The notes: generated by a model not told the origin, from the sequence alone. Positions 1-7,488 are shown, numbered from the stretch's first letter. The stretch: DNA of 50,520 bases from Anaerolinea sp. (GCA_020725765.1 DYEI01000541.1:1-50520), one strand, 5' to 3'. Numbers and translations are program-made.

Positions 1-13
1 CGCGCAGGCCACG

Positions 14-75
14 GGCGCCTGCACTCCCCCAGGCCACTTGTGGGTAACGGATAGGTCCGTCCAGGGAAGGGGCAA
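14..75 (+). repeat. Dispersed repeat, copy R1
   Basis: Roughly 60 bases that recur, inverted and diverged, at 4821-4882. Both copies read GGCGCCT, then CTCCCCC, then AGGCCACTTGTGG, then TAA and GGATAG. A shorter third copy of the right half lies at 5105-5142. The copies flank the pilus locus. No gene was found in bases 1-295; the stretch holds this repeat and the two palindromes that follow. Confidence 0.6.
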
Positions 76-84
76 GACACTACA

Positions 85-141
85 GGGTGTTTTAGGCTCC
101 GCTGGCGCGCCGCGGCCCGCCAGCGGAGCCTAAAAACACCC
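85..141. terminator. Long bidirectional stem-loop, probable terminator of the pilus operon
   Basis: GGGTGTTTTAGGCTCCGCTGGC pairs with a downstream copy that has one extra T, across a GC-rich loop of about 10 bases. The stem base is T-rich on one side and A-rich on the other, so it could end transcription in both directions. It lies 155 bases past the stop of the last minus-strand pilus gene. Confidence 0.6.
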
Positions 142-147
142 ATTGGG

Positions 148-200
148 AATGACCCCTCCCCCAGGCGGGCACGATGTGCCCCCCTGGGGGAGGGGTCATT
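148..200. repeat. Perfect 18-bp palindrome
   Basis: AATGACCCCTCCCCCAGG at 148-165 is perfectly inverted at 183-200. A smaller stem (GGGCA/TGCCC) lies inside the loop. There is no T-run, so this is a structural palindrome rather than a clear intrinsic terminator. Its CCCCTCCCCAGG core resembles the arm of the larger palindrome at 4915-4982. Confidence 0.6.
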
Positions 201-295
201 CGAGCTACCATCGCGAACCTGCCAGTCCACGCCGGCAGCCGCAGCACGGCAGGGCAGCCGCTCTGCCAGACGCCCCTGGCTGCCTGTCGAATGCC

Positions 296-1219
296 TCAGT
301 CAGTCAGATTGACCACGCGCACACCCGTATCGATCGTCCCTCCGCCTTTCTGCGGAACAACATCCTTCAGGAAGATGCCCCCGACGTACTTGGGATTGCC
401 CCGGTCGACGACGACTACGACCTTGAACGCCGCCACAGAGACGATGCGGTAGTCGATCTGGCCACTCCCCATCTGCCCGGGCCGGACCTGGTCATAGACA
501 GGGACATAGATGGTCGTGTTCAGGCGGACGCTATCCAGCGCCTTCATGGCAGATGTCTTGGTTCCGGGAGTGCCATTGATCCACATCGGAGGACGCACTT
601 CGCCGTTCCAGCCATACGTGATCCACGACACCAGCTCGGAGTCGCCGACCGCGCCGCCGTCAAAGTTCAGCCAGCCACGCTGCCCATCGGAGATGATACC
701 CTCTCCGACAACAGTCTCCTCTGTGTCCCAGATCTCCACATAGTCGCCATCCAGCCGGCCCTCGAGGGCACCCGAGTACACCGCCAGGGGCATGAGGTCT
801 CCGCGCCAGGGACCCACGGGCTCGTAGCGCGCCGCTGCGGACGCGCTCACCGTAAAGGTCGGCACCCCCACGATCGAGGCAAAGAAGGTGCGGAACGTCT
901 CACTCGCGGTCACCGCCACGGTCGGCGGCTGTATGGTCGTGGTCCAGCTCTGGGCGCCGTTGGCCAGTGCGTACCGCCCGACCGCATCGCGCACCGTCGC
1001 CTCGCTCTCCCCAAGGGCGAGCAGGCGGCACGCCGCGAGGGCGCCGGCATCTGCCGCGTTCTGCATGCGGCGACGCTGCGCGTGCACGTTGCCAAGGTCA
1101 ATCGCCATGGCCAGGAAGCCAACCAGTGCCACCAGCACCACGGCCGCCAGGACCACCGTCTGGCCGCGCTCCCGGCCCAGGCGCCAGCCCTTCTCATCCC
1201 ACCCGGATCTCGGTTCCAT
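296..1219 (-). CDS. TadG-like pilus-associated protein (TadE/TadG family)
   Basis: 307 residues. The N-terminus has the family form: a short basic stretch, RGQTVVLAAVVL and one membrane helix (about residues 20-42). This is followed by LGNVHAQRRRMQNAADAGAL, the hallmark of TadG/Flp-associated pseudopilins, in which the conserved 'QNAADAAAL' follows the helix. The remaining ~250 residues would lie outside the membrane and are rich in beta-type sequence and Gly/Val. In Tad systems such proteins are minor pseudopilins or pilus assembly partners. It is the last gene of a minus-strand run with two TadE-like genes and two Flp pilins, and the long stem-loop at 85-141 follows. The ATG is chosen for the GGGGAGGACGGAG upstream. 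Membership of the TadE/G group is clear; the specific role is inferred. Confidence 0.8.
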   Translation of the reverse strand: MEPRSGWDEKGWRLGRERGQTVVLAAVVLVALVGFLAMAIDLGNVHAQRRRMQNAADAGALAACRLLALGESEATVRDAVGRYALANGAQSWTTTIQPPTVAVTASETFRTFFASIVGVPTFTVSASAAARYEPVGPWRGDLMPLAVYSGALEGRLDGDYVEIWDTEETVVGEGIISDGQRGWLNFDGGAVGDSELVSWITYGWNGEVRPPMWINGTPGTKTSAMKALDSVRLNTTIYVPVYDQVRPGQMGSGQIDYRIVSVAAFKVVVVVDRGNPKYVGGIFLKDVVPQKGGGTIDTGVRVVNLTD

Positions 1220-1257
1220 CGCTCCGTCCTCCCCTCGGTGTGCGCATCACTCCTCCG

Positions 1258-1692
1258 TCACGGTGTGGCCATGATGCAGCGGCTGCGCATCAAGATCCCG
1301 GCCCCCGAGCGGTCAATGATGCGCCCAATCCACCCAATGATCGGATGGAACGTGTAGGAGACGGTCACCTGAATGTTATTGCCGCCAGGCCGCGTCACAT
1401 CGACAGAGAGGTGCTCCGGCTCCAGCCCGACCACCAGCGCCATCGCCGCCTTCTTGACCCGCTCGAGCCCGGCGGTATCCTCCGGGGGATGGGCCACGCC
1501 ATAGCGGGCCCCCTCACGCGCCGCACTCGCGATCACGTTGCGCGCATAGACGGCCCTCGAGAGGTCGATGATCCCAAAGATGAACAGGAGGAGGATGGTC
1601 AGTACCACCGCAAACTCGGCCGTCGTCTGGCCGGCTGCAGTCACCCCGCGCAGGCGCCTTGATGGGGTCCCCAATCCTTGCTTGCCGACCAT
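1258..1692 (-). CDS. TadE-like pseudopilin
   Basis: 144 residues. After a basic N-terminus comes AAGQTTAEFAVVLTILLLFI, the TadE signature with the conserved Glu five residues into the hydrophobic segment, then DLSRAVYARNVIASAAREGA, the usual post-helix motif. The length is normal for TadE. The track start at 1713 is a TTG; the ATG at 1692 is preferred because GGGGAG lies 10 bases upstream and the preceding gene stops only 1 base before it, which points to coupled translation. It would sit in the cytoplasmic membrane as a minor pilus component. It is paralogous to the next gene upstream. Confidence 0.85.
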   Translation of the reverse strand: MVGKQGLGTPSRRLRGVTAAGQTTAEFAVVLTILLLFIFGIIDLSRAVYARNVIASAAREGARYGVAHPPEDTAGLERVKKAAMALVVGLEPEHLSVDVTRPGGNNIQVTVSYTFHPIIGWIGRIIDRSGAGILMRSRCIMATP

Positions 1693-1693
1693 G

Positions 1694-2083
1694 TCACGAA
1701 CAGCTCCCCACAATCATCATCCAGGTGGTCGCCCGTATCGTGAGCGGGTTCCCTCCGAAAAGGAACAAAGTCAGCAGTGGCAGGCGATACTCGGCTGTGA
1801 CACCAACCGAGTTGCCGGGGCCACACCCATACGGCATGGAGACAGTTACCGTGACGCTCCCAGCCAGTCCCTCCGCCTCGACATCCGCCTTTGCCCGGGT
1901 CTCAATGCCGTAGACGTCATAGGGAGTGAGGGCCGCGTAGCGCGCCCCCTCACGCGAGGCATTGCTCAGGACCACCCACACAGAGAAGGCACGCCCGAGG
2001 TCGATGCAGCCCACGAGGATGAGCATCAGGAGTGGCAGCAACAGCACCAGCTCCACAATCGACTGTCCGTTCCGTGCGCGCAC
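1694..2083 (-). CDS. TadE-like pseudopilin (second copy)
   Basis: About 129 residues from the GTG chosen here. It carries NGQSIVELVLLLPLLMLILV (Glu within the start of the helix) and DLGRAFSVWVVLSNASREGA, both typical of TadE. The track start (TTG at 2131) falls inside a stem-loop and has no ribosome site, whereas the GTG at 2083 follows a run of G (AGGGGGGTTGGGG). The protein ends immediately before the ATG of the next TadE gene. Two TadE genes and one TadG gene in a row are common in Tad loci. No TadA ATPase, prepilin peptidase or TadB/C platform gene is in the window, so the secretion machinery must be encoded elsewhere. Confidence 0.8.
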   Translation of the reverse strand: MRARNGQSIVELVLLLPLLMLILVGCIDLGRAFSVWVVLSNASREGARYAALTPYDVYGIETRAKADVEAEGLAGSVTVTVSMPYGCGPGNSVGVTAEYRLPLLTLFLFGGNPLTIRATTWMMIVGSCS

Positions 2084-2120
2084 CCCCCAACCCCCCTGTC
2101 GTCTCTTACAAACGCAAAAG

Positions 2121-2154
2121 CTGGCGGGCAAGGATTTCCCCCTTGCCCCACCAG
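2121..2154. repeat. Stem-loop after Flp pilin 2
   Basis: CTGG-C-GGGCAAGG pairs with CCTTGCCC-CA-CCAG. The right half, CCTTGCCCCACCAGTGT, matches 16 of 17 bases of the stem-loop at 2465-2504, so the same hairpin follows each of the two pilin genes. It may protect the 3' end of pilin mRNA or reduce read-through. Confidence 0.6.
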
Positions 2155-2179
2155 TGTGTGTGCTGCGTCGCGACGGGCT

Positions 2180-2380
2180 TCACGGCTGAATCTGGTTTGC
2201 CCTCCCGTTCTCGAGCGCGTCGCGCATGGTGTTGAAGATGTTCGCAAGGCCGCCGGACATCGCGCCGACCACGAGCACCAACACGACCCCTACGAGGGCA
2301 ATGAGCAGCGCGTACTCGGCCAGGTCCTGCCCCCGTTGCCGCCGCAGCGTCCGCACCCAGATCGTCAGGTACCGCAGCAT
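2180..2380 (-). CDS. flp: Flp family type IVb pilin
   Basis: 66 residues. The precursor has a basic leader (LRYLTIWVRTLRRQRGQ), then the Flp processing region DLAEYALLIALVGVVLVLVV. In this family the prepilin peptidase cuts after Gly, before a short hydrophobic domain carrying conserved Glu-Tyr. Here the spacing is G-Q-D-L-A-E-Y. The C-terminus is short and polar, as is normal. The track ORF runs 29 codons further upstream; the start used here has GGAGGAG at the right distance. It is about 75% identical by eye to the neighbouring copy. It would be the structural pilin of a Tad/Flp pilus. Confidence 0.9.
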   Translation of the reverse strand: MLRYLTIWVRTLRRQRGQDLAEYALLIALVGVVLVLVVGAMSGGLANIFNTMRDALENGRANQIQP

Positions 2381-2464
2381 TCTCTGCTCCTCCACTCTCT
2401 GGGGGACAGTCCCAGCCGCAACTCTGGCCCGCCGCCCCCAACCCTCAGCCTCTTGTGGGGCGCT

Positions 2465-2504
2465 CACCGGTGGGGCAAGGGGGCGCCGCCTTGCCCCACC
2501 GGTG
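2465..2504. repeat. Perfect 16-bp stem-loop after Flp pilin 1
   Basis: CACCGGTGGGGCAAGG and its exact inverse enclose an 8-base GC loop. It lies between the two tandem pilin genes and is repeated, slightly diverged, at 2121-2154. There is no T-run. It probably stabilises or attenuates transcripts between pilins. Confidence 0.65.
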
Positions 2505-2527
2505 TTGCCACATCACAGCGGGCCTTA

Positions 2528-2728
2528 CTACGGCTGGATCTGGTTGCTGCCAGCGTTCTCGAGCGCGTTGCGCACGGCGTTGAAGGTGTTCGCAAGGCCG
2601 CCCGACAGCGCGCCGATCACCAGGATCAGCACAACCGCGATGAGGGCGATGAGCAGCGCATACTCGGCCAGGTCCTGGCCCTGCTCCCGCCGCAGCGTCC
2701 GCACCCACGTCGCAAGATAGTGCAGCAT
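2528..2728 (-). CDS. flp: Flp family type IVb pilin (first copy)
   Basis: 66 residues, with leader LHYLATWVRTLRREQGQ, then DLAEYALLIALIAVVLILVI and a polar tail ending NQIQP. The tail is identical in the last five residues to the downstream copy, so the pair arose by tandem duplication. AAGGAGGAG lies upstream of the ATG. It is separated from the larger membrane-protein gene by 178 bases holding a stem-loop, so it may have its own promoter, as major pilins often do. Which of the two is the major pilin cannot be told from sequence. Confidence 0.9.
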   Translation of the reverse strand: MLHYLATWVRTLRREQGQDLAEYALLIALIAVVLILVIGALSGGLANTFNAVRNALENAGSNQIQP

Positions 2729-2869
2729 CTCGTACTCCTCCTTCTGGTTCTCAACTTCCGGCGGGCGAACCCACTCCTCTTGACCCGCCCTCCCATCCGT
2801 GTGGCGCCCGGTAAGCTATCGATACCTGTATCTCCCACCTTTGGGAGAGGCATCGCCTGTCATAGCACC

Positions 2870-2896
2870 GCTGCCCGACCACAGGCCCCGGGCAGC
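2870..2896 (-). terminator. Stem-loop between membrane-protein gene and first pilin
   Basis: GCTGCCCG and CGGGCAGC form an 8-bp stem with an 11-base loop, starting 11 bases past the minus-strand stop at 2907. No T-run follows, so it is only a candidate terminator or processing site. Confidence 0.35.
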
Positions 2897-2906
2897 AGGC
2901 CCATCA

Positions 2907-4385
2907 TCAGCCGCTAGAGACCAGCAGCGTCGCCACCTCATCCGTGTACACCGCCCGCCATCTGCCGCTCTCCGCCAGCAGTACCGCAGGCGGGCTGTCC
3001 GTCTCGATCAGGACAAGCTCGACCCCGTGCTTCCGCAGGGTCTCCTCCCACTCGCGGCGTACCCCGGCTACCGCCAGGTAGTCGCTCACGATCTCGTCCC
3101 CGTATACCTCGGTACGGCCATCGATGAATACCCGATACCCCTGCCAGATGAGGTAGCCGCCCCAGTGATAGGTGTTAAAGATCCGACCCTCGAGTCCATG
3201 CTCGCGCATGTAGGCCAGGGCGCCCGCAGGATAGAGCCTGTGCTCCAGGCGGGCATTGGACCGCACCATGTCCGCGCCCCTCATCCCCACAACAACGGCC
3301 ACAGCCGCCAACCCCACTCCCAGCACAACCTGCATCGGCCGCGGAAGCGGTCGGGCCGGCCGCCCGTGGACCCCGAAGGGCAACAAGTCCGCGGCCTGCT
3401 CTGCAAGGAGCGGAGCCCCCACCACCGACAGGAAAGGCACATGCCGGCAGGAGTACAGGGCTGCCACCGACGCCCCCAAGACCAGCAGCACCTCCCGCAA
3501 CGCGGCCCGTCGCCGCGAGAGGGCAAATGTCCCCAGCAGCGCCACCCAGTAAGCCAGCAGGGGCCAGGCCCAGGACTGGTGAAAGTCCGGCGAGAACCAC
3601 TCTTCGATGTAGGACTGGATCAGCCGGTTGCTCAGCGTGCCAAACGGGAAGAGCGCCGAGTGCAGCCCGTTCGGCGTTGCCAGAGAGCAGATAGCACTCG
3701 CCAGCAGTACCAGCCCCAGTCGACGCGGGCCCGGGCCAAGCAGCGGCTGCCCGGGCTTGCGGCCGGCCATCCAGCCCACCTCGTCGGCCAGCATGACCAC
3801 GCCCAAAACCACGAGCCCACTGACGAACCCGCTGTGCAGGTTCGCCCACAGCAGGCTCAGCGCCGGCAGGAGCCAGAGCCACGAGGGCCGCCTATCCAGG
3901 ATGTAAAGGTACAGGCTCACAAAGAAGAGTGAGAACATCTGCGGGCGCACGCCCCAGGTCATCACCGAGGCTATGGCCCCGAGAAACACCGCCCAAGCCG
4001 CGACGGCTGAATGTGCCTTGCACCGGTCATACACCATCGCAAACGCCGCCGCTATCAGCCCGGCAAAGATCACCGCCAGGCCGTTCAGGCCGACCGCCCG
4101 GTACCCGACGTACAGCAGGACGTCGGAAAGCCACTCATGGGTAACCCACAGATGGTCCGTGGCCGTGAACGAGAACACATCGGTCGCCGGAATCGTGCGC
4201 TCGCTCAGGATGTAGCGCCCCGTGGCCACATGCCACCAGAAATCGGGATCGGCCACCTGCCGCAGCGCAATCCCGGCGATGGCCGCGAGCACCACTGCCG
4301 GCGGCACCCACTCTCTCCAGGAGAGCCGTCGGGCCTCCCTCGCCTGCACCGGCTTCATCGCTATGGGTTCTGGGAAGGTTTCCAT
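2907..4385 (-). CDS. Multi-pass membrane protein with DPDFWWH motif
   Basis: 492 residues with about ten hydrophobic segments. Just after the first helix comes VADPDFWWHVATGRYIL, followed by DVFSFTATDHLWVTHEWLSD. This DPD-W-WH-G pattern marks a widespread group of bacterial membrane proteins that resemble GT-C glycosyltransferases (acidic first loop, many helices), usually annotated as hypothetical or as glycosyltransferase-like. The C-terminal ~110 residues are soluble (AYMREHGLEGRIFNTYHWGG, then FIDGRTEVYGDEI), again typical of this group. It lies directly upstream of the pilins on the same strand, so pilin glycosylation is an attractive but unproven role. The ATG is kept; its ribosome site is weak. 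Confidence 0.65.
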   Translation of the reverse strand: METFPEPIAMKPVQAREARRLSWREWVPPAVVLAAIAGIALRQVADPDFWWHVATGRYILSERTIPATDVFSFTATDHLWVTHEWLSDVLLYVGYRAVGLNGLAVIFAGLIAAAFAMVYDRCKAHSAVAAWAVFLGAIASVMTWGVRPQMFSLFFVSLYLYILDRRPSWLWLLPALSLLWANLHSGFVSGLVVLGVVMLADEVGWMAGRKPGQPLLGPGPRRLGLVLLASAICSLATPNGLHSALFPFGTLSNRLIQSYIEEWFSPDFHQSWAWPLLAYWVALLGTFALSRRRAALREVLLVLGASVAALYSCRHVPFLSVVGAPLLAEQAADLLPFGVHGRPARPLPRPMQVVLGVGLAAVAVVVGMRGADMVRSNARLEHRLYPAGALAYMREHGLEGRIFNTYHWGGYLIWQGYRVFIDGRTEVYGDEIVSDYLAVAGVRREWEETLRKHGVELVLIETDSPPAVLLAESGRWRAVYTDEVATLLVSSG

Positions 4386-4402
4386 TCCGTTACCTACTCG
4401 GC

Positions 4403-4434
4403 ATTATAGCATGCTTCTTCCGGCGTAATGTGAA
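4403..4434 (-). promoter_or_regulatory. Candidate promoter for the pilus locus
   Basis: On the minus strand a perfect TATAAT (4403-4408) lies 17 bases before the ATG at 4385. A TTCACA box (5 of 6 to consensus) lies upstream at 4429-4434, but the spacer of 20 is long. The -10 is convincing; the -35 is uncertain. Confidence 0.4.
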
Positions 4435-4724
4435 CAATGCATAAAGCCGCACCATTTTCCCGGGGTATTCGCAGGTCCGCCCGGCTTGCCTGCCACACAG
4501 CACCCGGCATCCGCCGGTCCTTGTCACCGTGCGGCGCACGTCGCCCGCCAATCATAGTCGCTGCGTCCCCAGGCAATCACGCGGTCGCCCCGGCCAGCAC
4601 CGTTCCTCCGCGCGCCTTTCCGGCGCATCGTTGCGCTGCATTGTAAGACGTCGCATTCCCCGAAAAGCCACGGGCCAACGCCCGCGTCCCTCGGCCCTTG
4701 GCGGAGGGTACCCCATCCCCCCGT

Positions 4725-4771
4725 CCTCCTTCCCCGCCGCCGAGGCGGCGGGGAAGGAGGCGCTCTTTTTT
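4725..4771 (+). terminator. Orphan intrinsic terminator
   Basis: CCTCCTTCCCCGCCGCC pairs perfectly (17 bp) with its inverse across a 2-base gap, and TTTTTT follows five bases later. This is the textbook Rho-independent form for plus-strand transcription. No plus-strand gene lies upstream within the window, so it may end an unrecognised small RNA or block antisense transcription. Confidence 0.65.
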
Positions 4772-4823
4772 GCAAGGGGGTGTCCGCGGGCGGCTTCGCC
4801 GCCCGCGGACACCCTTTCTTGCA
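4771..4823. repeat. Long palindrome
   Basis: GGTGTCCGCGGGCGGC (4779-4794) is perfectly inverted at 4798-4813 with a 3-base loop, and an outer TGCAAG/CTTGCA pair extends the stem. It directly abuts the T-run of the preceding terminator. Confidence 0.6.
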
Positions 4824-4882
4824 TCCCCGCCCCCGCGGCGCTATCCATTAGCCACAAGTGGCCTGGGGGGAGCGTAGGCGCC
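4821..4882 (-). repeat. Dispersed repeat, copy R2 (inverted)
   Basis: The reverse complement matches R1 (14-75) over about 60 bases and R3 (5105-5142) over about 35. The shared core with R3 is GTGG-TAATG-A-AG, then CCGCGG and GGGCGGGG. Confidence 0.6.
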
Positions 4883-4914
4883 AACGGCGCACGTAGCCCC
4901 TCGCATAGGAGGCT

Positions 4915-4982
4915 GCCCCCTCCCCTGCCCCTCCCCAGGCAGGGCGCCCGGCGCCTGCCTGGGGAGGGGCAGGGGAGGGGGC
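4915..4982. repeat. Perfect 29-bp inverted repeat
   Basis: Arms 4915-4943 and 4954-4982 are exact inverses, beginning GCCCCCTCCCCTGCCCC, around a 10-base loop. The resulting hairpin would be extremely stable. The C-rich/G-rich halves could also form other structures. No T-run. Confidence 0.7.
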
Positions 4983-5104
4983 ATGCTGGGGTTCCAGCAC
5001 ATGCCGGCCCCCGCTCGCCAGCTCCGAGCTCCAGTGCGCGCGGCGGGTGGTCCGTTGGGATCGACACCGGCGCGCTGTCTCATGCGCCTTGATGCCTTGC
5101 TGCC

Positions 5105-5142
5105 CGACTCGTGGGTAATGCACAGGCCGCGGAGGGCGGGGC
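5105..5142 (+). repeat. Dispersed repeat, copy R3
   Basis: Carries ACTCGTGGGTAATG, then CACAGG, CCGCGG and GGGCGGGG, aligning with R2 and with the first half of the R1 core (ACTTGTGGGTAACG, GATAGG). It lies about 130 bases before the LysM gene. Confidence 0.5.
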
Positions 5143-5269
5143 CCGGGGCCTGCAACCGGCGCAGAGGTGCCGGGCCCCTCAGGCCAGCCGCCGCCGTGGC
5201 ATAGGATGTGCTCGGCGCAGAATCGCCGGCTCGGCGATCGGCCACGCCAGCACCAAGGAAACTGCGAGC

Positions 5270-5938
5270 ATGCACGGCATCGGCCGCCGCTCGCACAGGA
5301 TGGAAGGGATGTCACGCCAGGGAGGTTCGTCGGGCGCCGGCCTGCGGCTGTTCCTGCTGCTCGCCATCGTCGCAGCCGCCGGCGGGATGGCTCTCGCCCT
5401 CTTGTACCAGCTCGTTGGCGGTGGGACTCCGCCAGGAGGTGTTTCCGTTGCCCATGCGGCACCGCCCGAAGCTCCGGCCCAGAGCGCCGCAGGGGTCTCC
5501 TTCGAAAGCCTGCGGGCCGCGCTGCAACATGCTCCGGAACAGTCGCCATCGACAGAGCCTCAGGAGGCCGTGCCGGCTCAGTCGGGAGGCGAGTTCATCA
5601 CCCACATCGTACAGCGAGGGGATACACTGTTCGCCCTTGCCCGGCGCCACGGCACCACCGTCCAGGCCATCAAAGCAGCAAATGGCCTCAAGTGCGACAA
5701 GATCATTGTGGGCCAAAAGCTGCGTATCCCCGTCGCCATCGTTTGCCCGAAGCCGGTTGTCACCGTCTGCCCGACCCCGGTCCCTGTCGTCGCGCCAGCG
5801 TGCCCACAAAAAGTGGTCGTCTGCCCGCCGCCCGTCGTTGTCGTGGTGTGTCCGCCGCAGCCGGTGTGCGTGCCCGTGTGCCCGGTCGTCTGCGCGCCCG
5901 TCTGCCCGCAGGTCTGCGTCCCCGTCGTGGACCCCTGA
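5270..5938 (+). CDS. Membrane-anchored LysM protein with Cys-Pro-Val tail
   Basis: 222 residues. One membrane helix (about residues 25-47, LFLLLAIVAAAGGMALALL) leaves the rest outside. After a Pro/Ala/Glu-rich linker comes one LysM domain (about residues 110-153): HIVQRGDTLFALARRHGTTV, then AIKAANGL and GQKLRIPV, which in this family binds peptidoglycan GlcNAc. The last ~65 residues are built of short Cys-Pro and Val repeats (VCPPPVVVVVCPP, VCVPVCPVVCAPVCPQ) with ten cysteines, a composition unlike ordinary LysM proteins. It may form a disulfide-linked wall-attached fibre or bind metal; that is inference. The ATG at 5270 has AAGGAA upstream; ATGs at 5300 and 5309 have poorer sites. Confidence 0.75.
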   Translation: MHGIGRRSHRMEGMSRQGGSSGAGLRLFLLLAIVAAAGGMALALLYQLVGGGTPPGGVSVAHAAPPEAPAQSAAGVSFESLRAALQHAPEQSPSTEPQEAVPAQSGGEFITHIVQRGDTLFALARRHGTTVQAIKAANGLKCDKIIVGQKLRIPVAIVCPKPVVTVCPTPVPVVAPACPQKVVVCPPPVVVVVCPPQPVCVPVCPVVCAPVCPQVCVPVVDP

Positions 5939-6115
5939 CCGGGTGCTGCGCGCTTGCCCTGCTACATGCAGAGGACTGCTCGAGAAGGCCAGACGCACGA
6001 GAGGGGTTCGCCGACAGGCCGGCGCAAGGCCGATCCCGACGGCCAGAGCTACCAGCAACCTGCATCCATTCCATGCGCTGAACGCGAGCCCGCACATTTG
6101 CCGTCCTGTCGTGTA

Positions 6116-6144
6116 TTGACAAACACCCGTCCCCATGGTACAAA
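6116..6144 (+). promoter_or_regulatory. Near-consensus sigma-70 type promoter for rhaA
   Basis: TTGACA (6116-6121), a 17-base spacer, then TACAAA (6139-6144). The initiation point would be about 60 bases before the rhaA ATG, in otherwise non-coding DNA. Confidence 0.65.
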
Positions 6145-6210
6145 TGTCCTCGCTCCCTATCCACAAGCCGTGGCTCCGCGGCGCCGGGTCTCTCGTGAAT
6201 GGAGGCTCCC

Positions 6211-7488
6211 ATGCCAGGCGATCTTACCGACAGACACATCCTCGACGGCTACAGCCTCGCCAGAGAGCGCTACGGCGCGCTCGGGGTCGATACCGACGCC
6301 GCGCTCGACCAGCTCGGCCGGATATCCATCAGCCTCCACTGCTGGCAAGGCGACGACGTCAGCGGATTCGAGTCCCCGGGCGGCCAGCTTGGCGGCGGGA
6401 TCGCCGCCACCGGTAACTACCCCGGCAAGGCGCGCAATGCCGACGAGCTCCGCCGAGACCTCGACAAGGCCTACAGCCTGATCCCCGGCAGGCACCGCCT
6501 CAACCTCCATGCCATCTATGCCGAGACCGGCGGCCGCAGGGTCGAGCGCGACGAGCTTCGCCCCGAGCACTTTGCCCGCTGGGTCGATTGGGCCCGCGAG
6601 AGAGGCCACGGGCTGGATTTCAACCCCACCCTTTTCTCCCACCCCAAGGCGGCCAGCGGCTTTACCCTGGCAAGCTATGACCCCGGCATCCGCAGCTTCT
6701 GGATCCGCCACTGCCTCGCCTGCCGCGAGATCGGCGAGCACTTTGGGCGCGAGCTCGGCACCCCCTGCATCACCAACATCTGGATACCCGACGGTCTCAA
6801 GGATGTGCCGGCCGATCGCAAGACGCCACGCATGCTCCTCAAGGAGTCTCTGGACGCCATCCTCTCCCGCAAGCTGGATCGCGCCTGCATCCTCGATGCC
6901 GTCGAGGGCAAGCTGTTCGGGCTCGGCTCGGAGAGCTATGTCGTCGGCTCTCACGAGTTCTATCTGAGCTATGCCATCACCAACCGGGTGCTCCTCTGCC
7001 TGGACTCCGGGCACTTTCACCCCACAGAGACGATCGCCGACAAGCTCTCGTCCGTCCTCCTCTTCCTCGACGAGGTCCTGCTTCACGTCAGTCGGGGCGT
7101 GCGCTGGGATAGCGACCACGTGGTCATCCTCTCCGACGACCTGCTCTCGATCATGCAGGAAATAGTCCGCGGCGGATTCCTCGACCGGGTTCACATCGCC
7201 CTGGACTACTTTGACGCCTCCATCAACCGCGTCGCCGCCTGGGCCATCGGCACGCGCGCCGCCCTGCGCGCGCTCCTCATGGCGCTCCTCGAGCCGACCG
7301 ATCAGCTCCGCGCGCTCGAGACTGCGGGTGACTATACTGCCCGCCTTGCCATGCTGGAGGAGCTCAAGGGCATGCCCTGGGGTGCGGTCTGGGACTACTA
7401 TTGCCTCCAGCAGGGGGTCGTTCCGGGGAAGGGCCTGATCGAGGAGGTCAAGGCCTACGAGCGCGAGGAACTGGCCAGACGGGGCTAG
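6211..7488 (+). CDS. rhaA: L-rhamnose isomerase
   Basis: About 425 residues, normal for RhaA. It interconverts L-rhamnose and L-rhamnulose in the cytoplasm, with a metal ion in a TIM barrel. Recognisable blocks are [15 protein letters not shown] near residue 45, [75 protein letters not shown] and WDSDHVV. The Glu, Asp and His metal ligands expected in these blocks are present. The second ATG is chosen because GGAGG overlaps the first one and sits 5 bases before the second. No rhamnulokinase or aldolase gene is nearby, so it acts alone here or with enzymes encoded elsewhere; use on a related deoxy-sugar is possible. Confidence 0.92.
   Translation: MPGDLTDRHILDGYSLARERYGALGVDTDAALDQLGRISISLHCWQGDDVSGFESPGGQLGGGIAATGNYPGKARNADELRRDLDKAYSLIPGRHRLNLHAIYAETGGRRVERDELRPEHFARWVDWARERGHGLDFNPTLFSHPKAASGFTLASYDPGIRSFWIRHCLACREIGEHFGRELGTPCITNIWIPDGLKDVPADRKTPRMLLKESLDAILSRKLDRACILDAVEGKLFGLGSESYVVGSHEFYLSYAITNRVLLCLDSGHFHPTETIADKLSSVLLFLDEVLLHVSRGVRWDSDHVVILSDDLLSIMQEIVRGGFLDRVHIALDYFDASINRVAAWAIGTRAALRALLMALLEPTDQLRALETAGDYTARLAMLEELKGMPWGAVWDYYCLQQGVVPGKGLIEEVKAYEREELARRG

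Larger units (their letters stand above)
4435..5269. other. Gene-free, palindrome-rich region
   Basis: About 830 bases between the divergent pilus locus and the LysM gene. No ORF here has a believable start and composition. The region holds an orphan intrinsic terminator, two long perfect palindromes and two copies of a dispersed repeat, all listed separately. Confidence 0.6.

Noticed and set aside
143-1357. 404-aa plus-strand ORF
   Set aside because: Antisense to TadG/TadE genes, begins inside a palindrome and has no recognisable domain.
4132-4160. CTCATGGGTAACCCACAG resembling the dispersed repeat core
   Set aside because: Lies within a conserved coding block of the membrane protein; similarity is short and likely chance.
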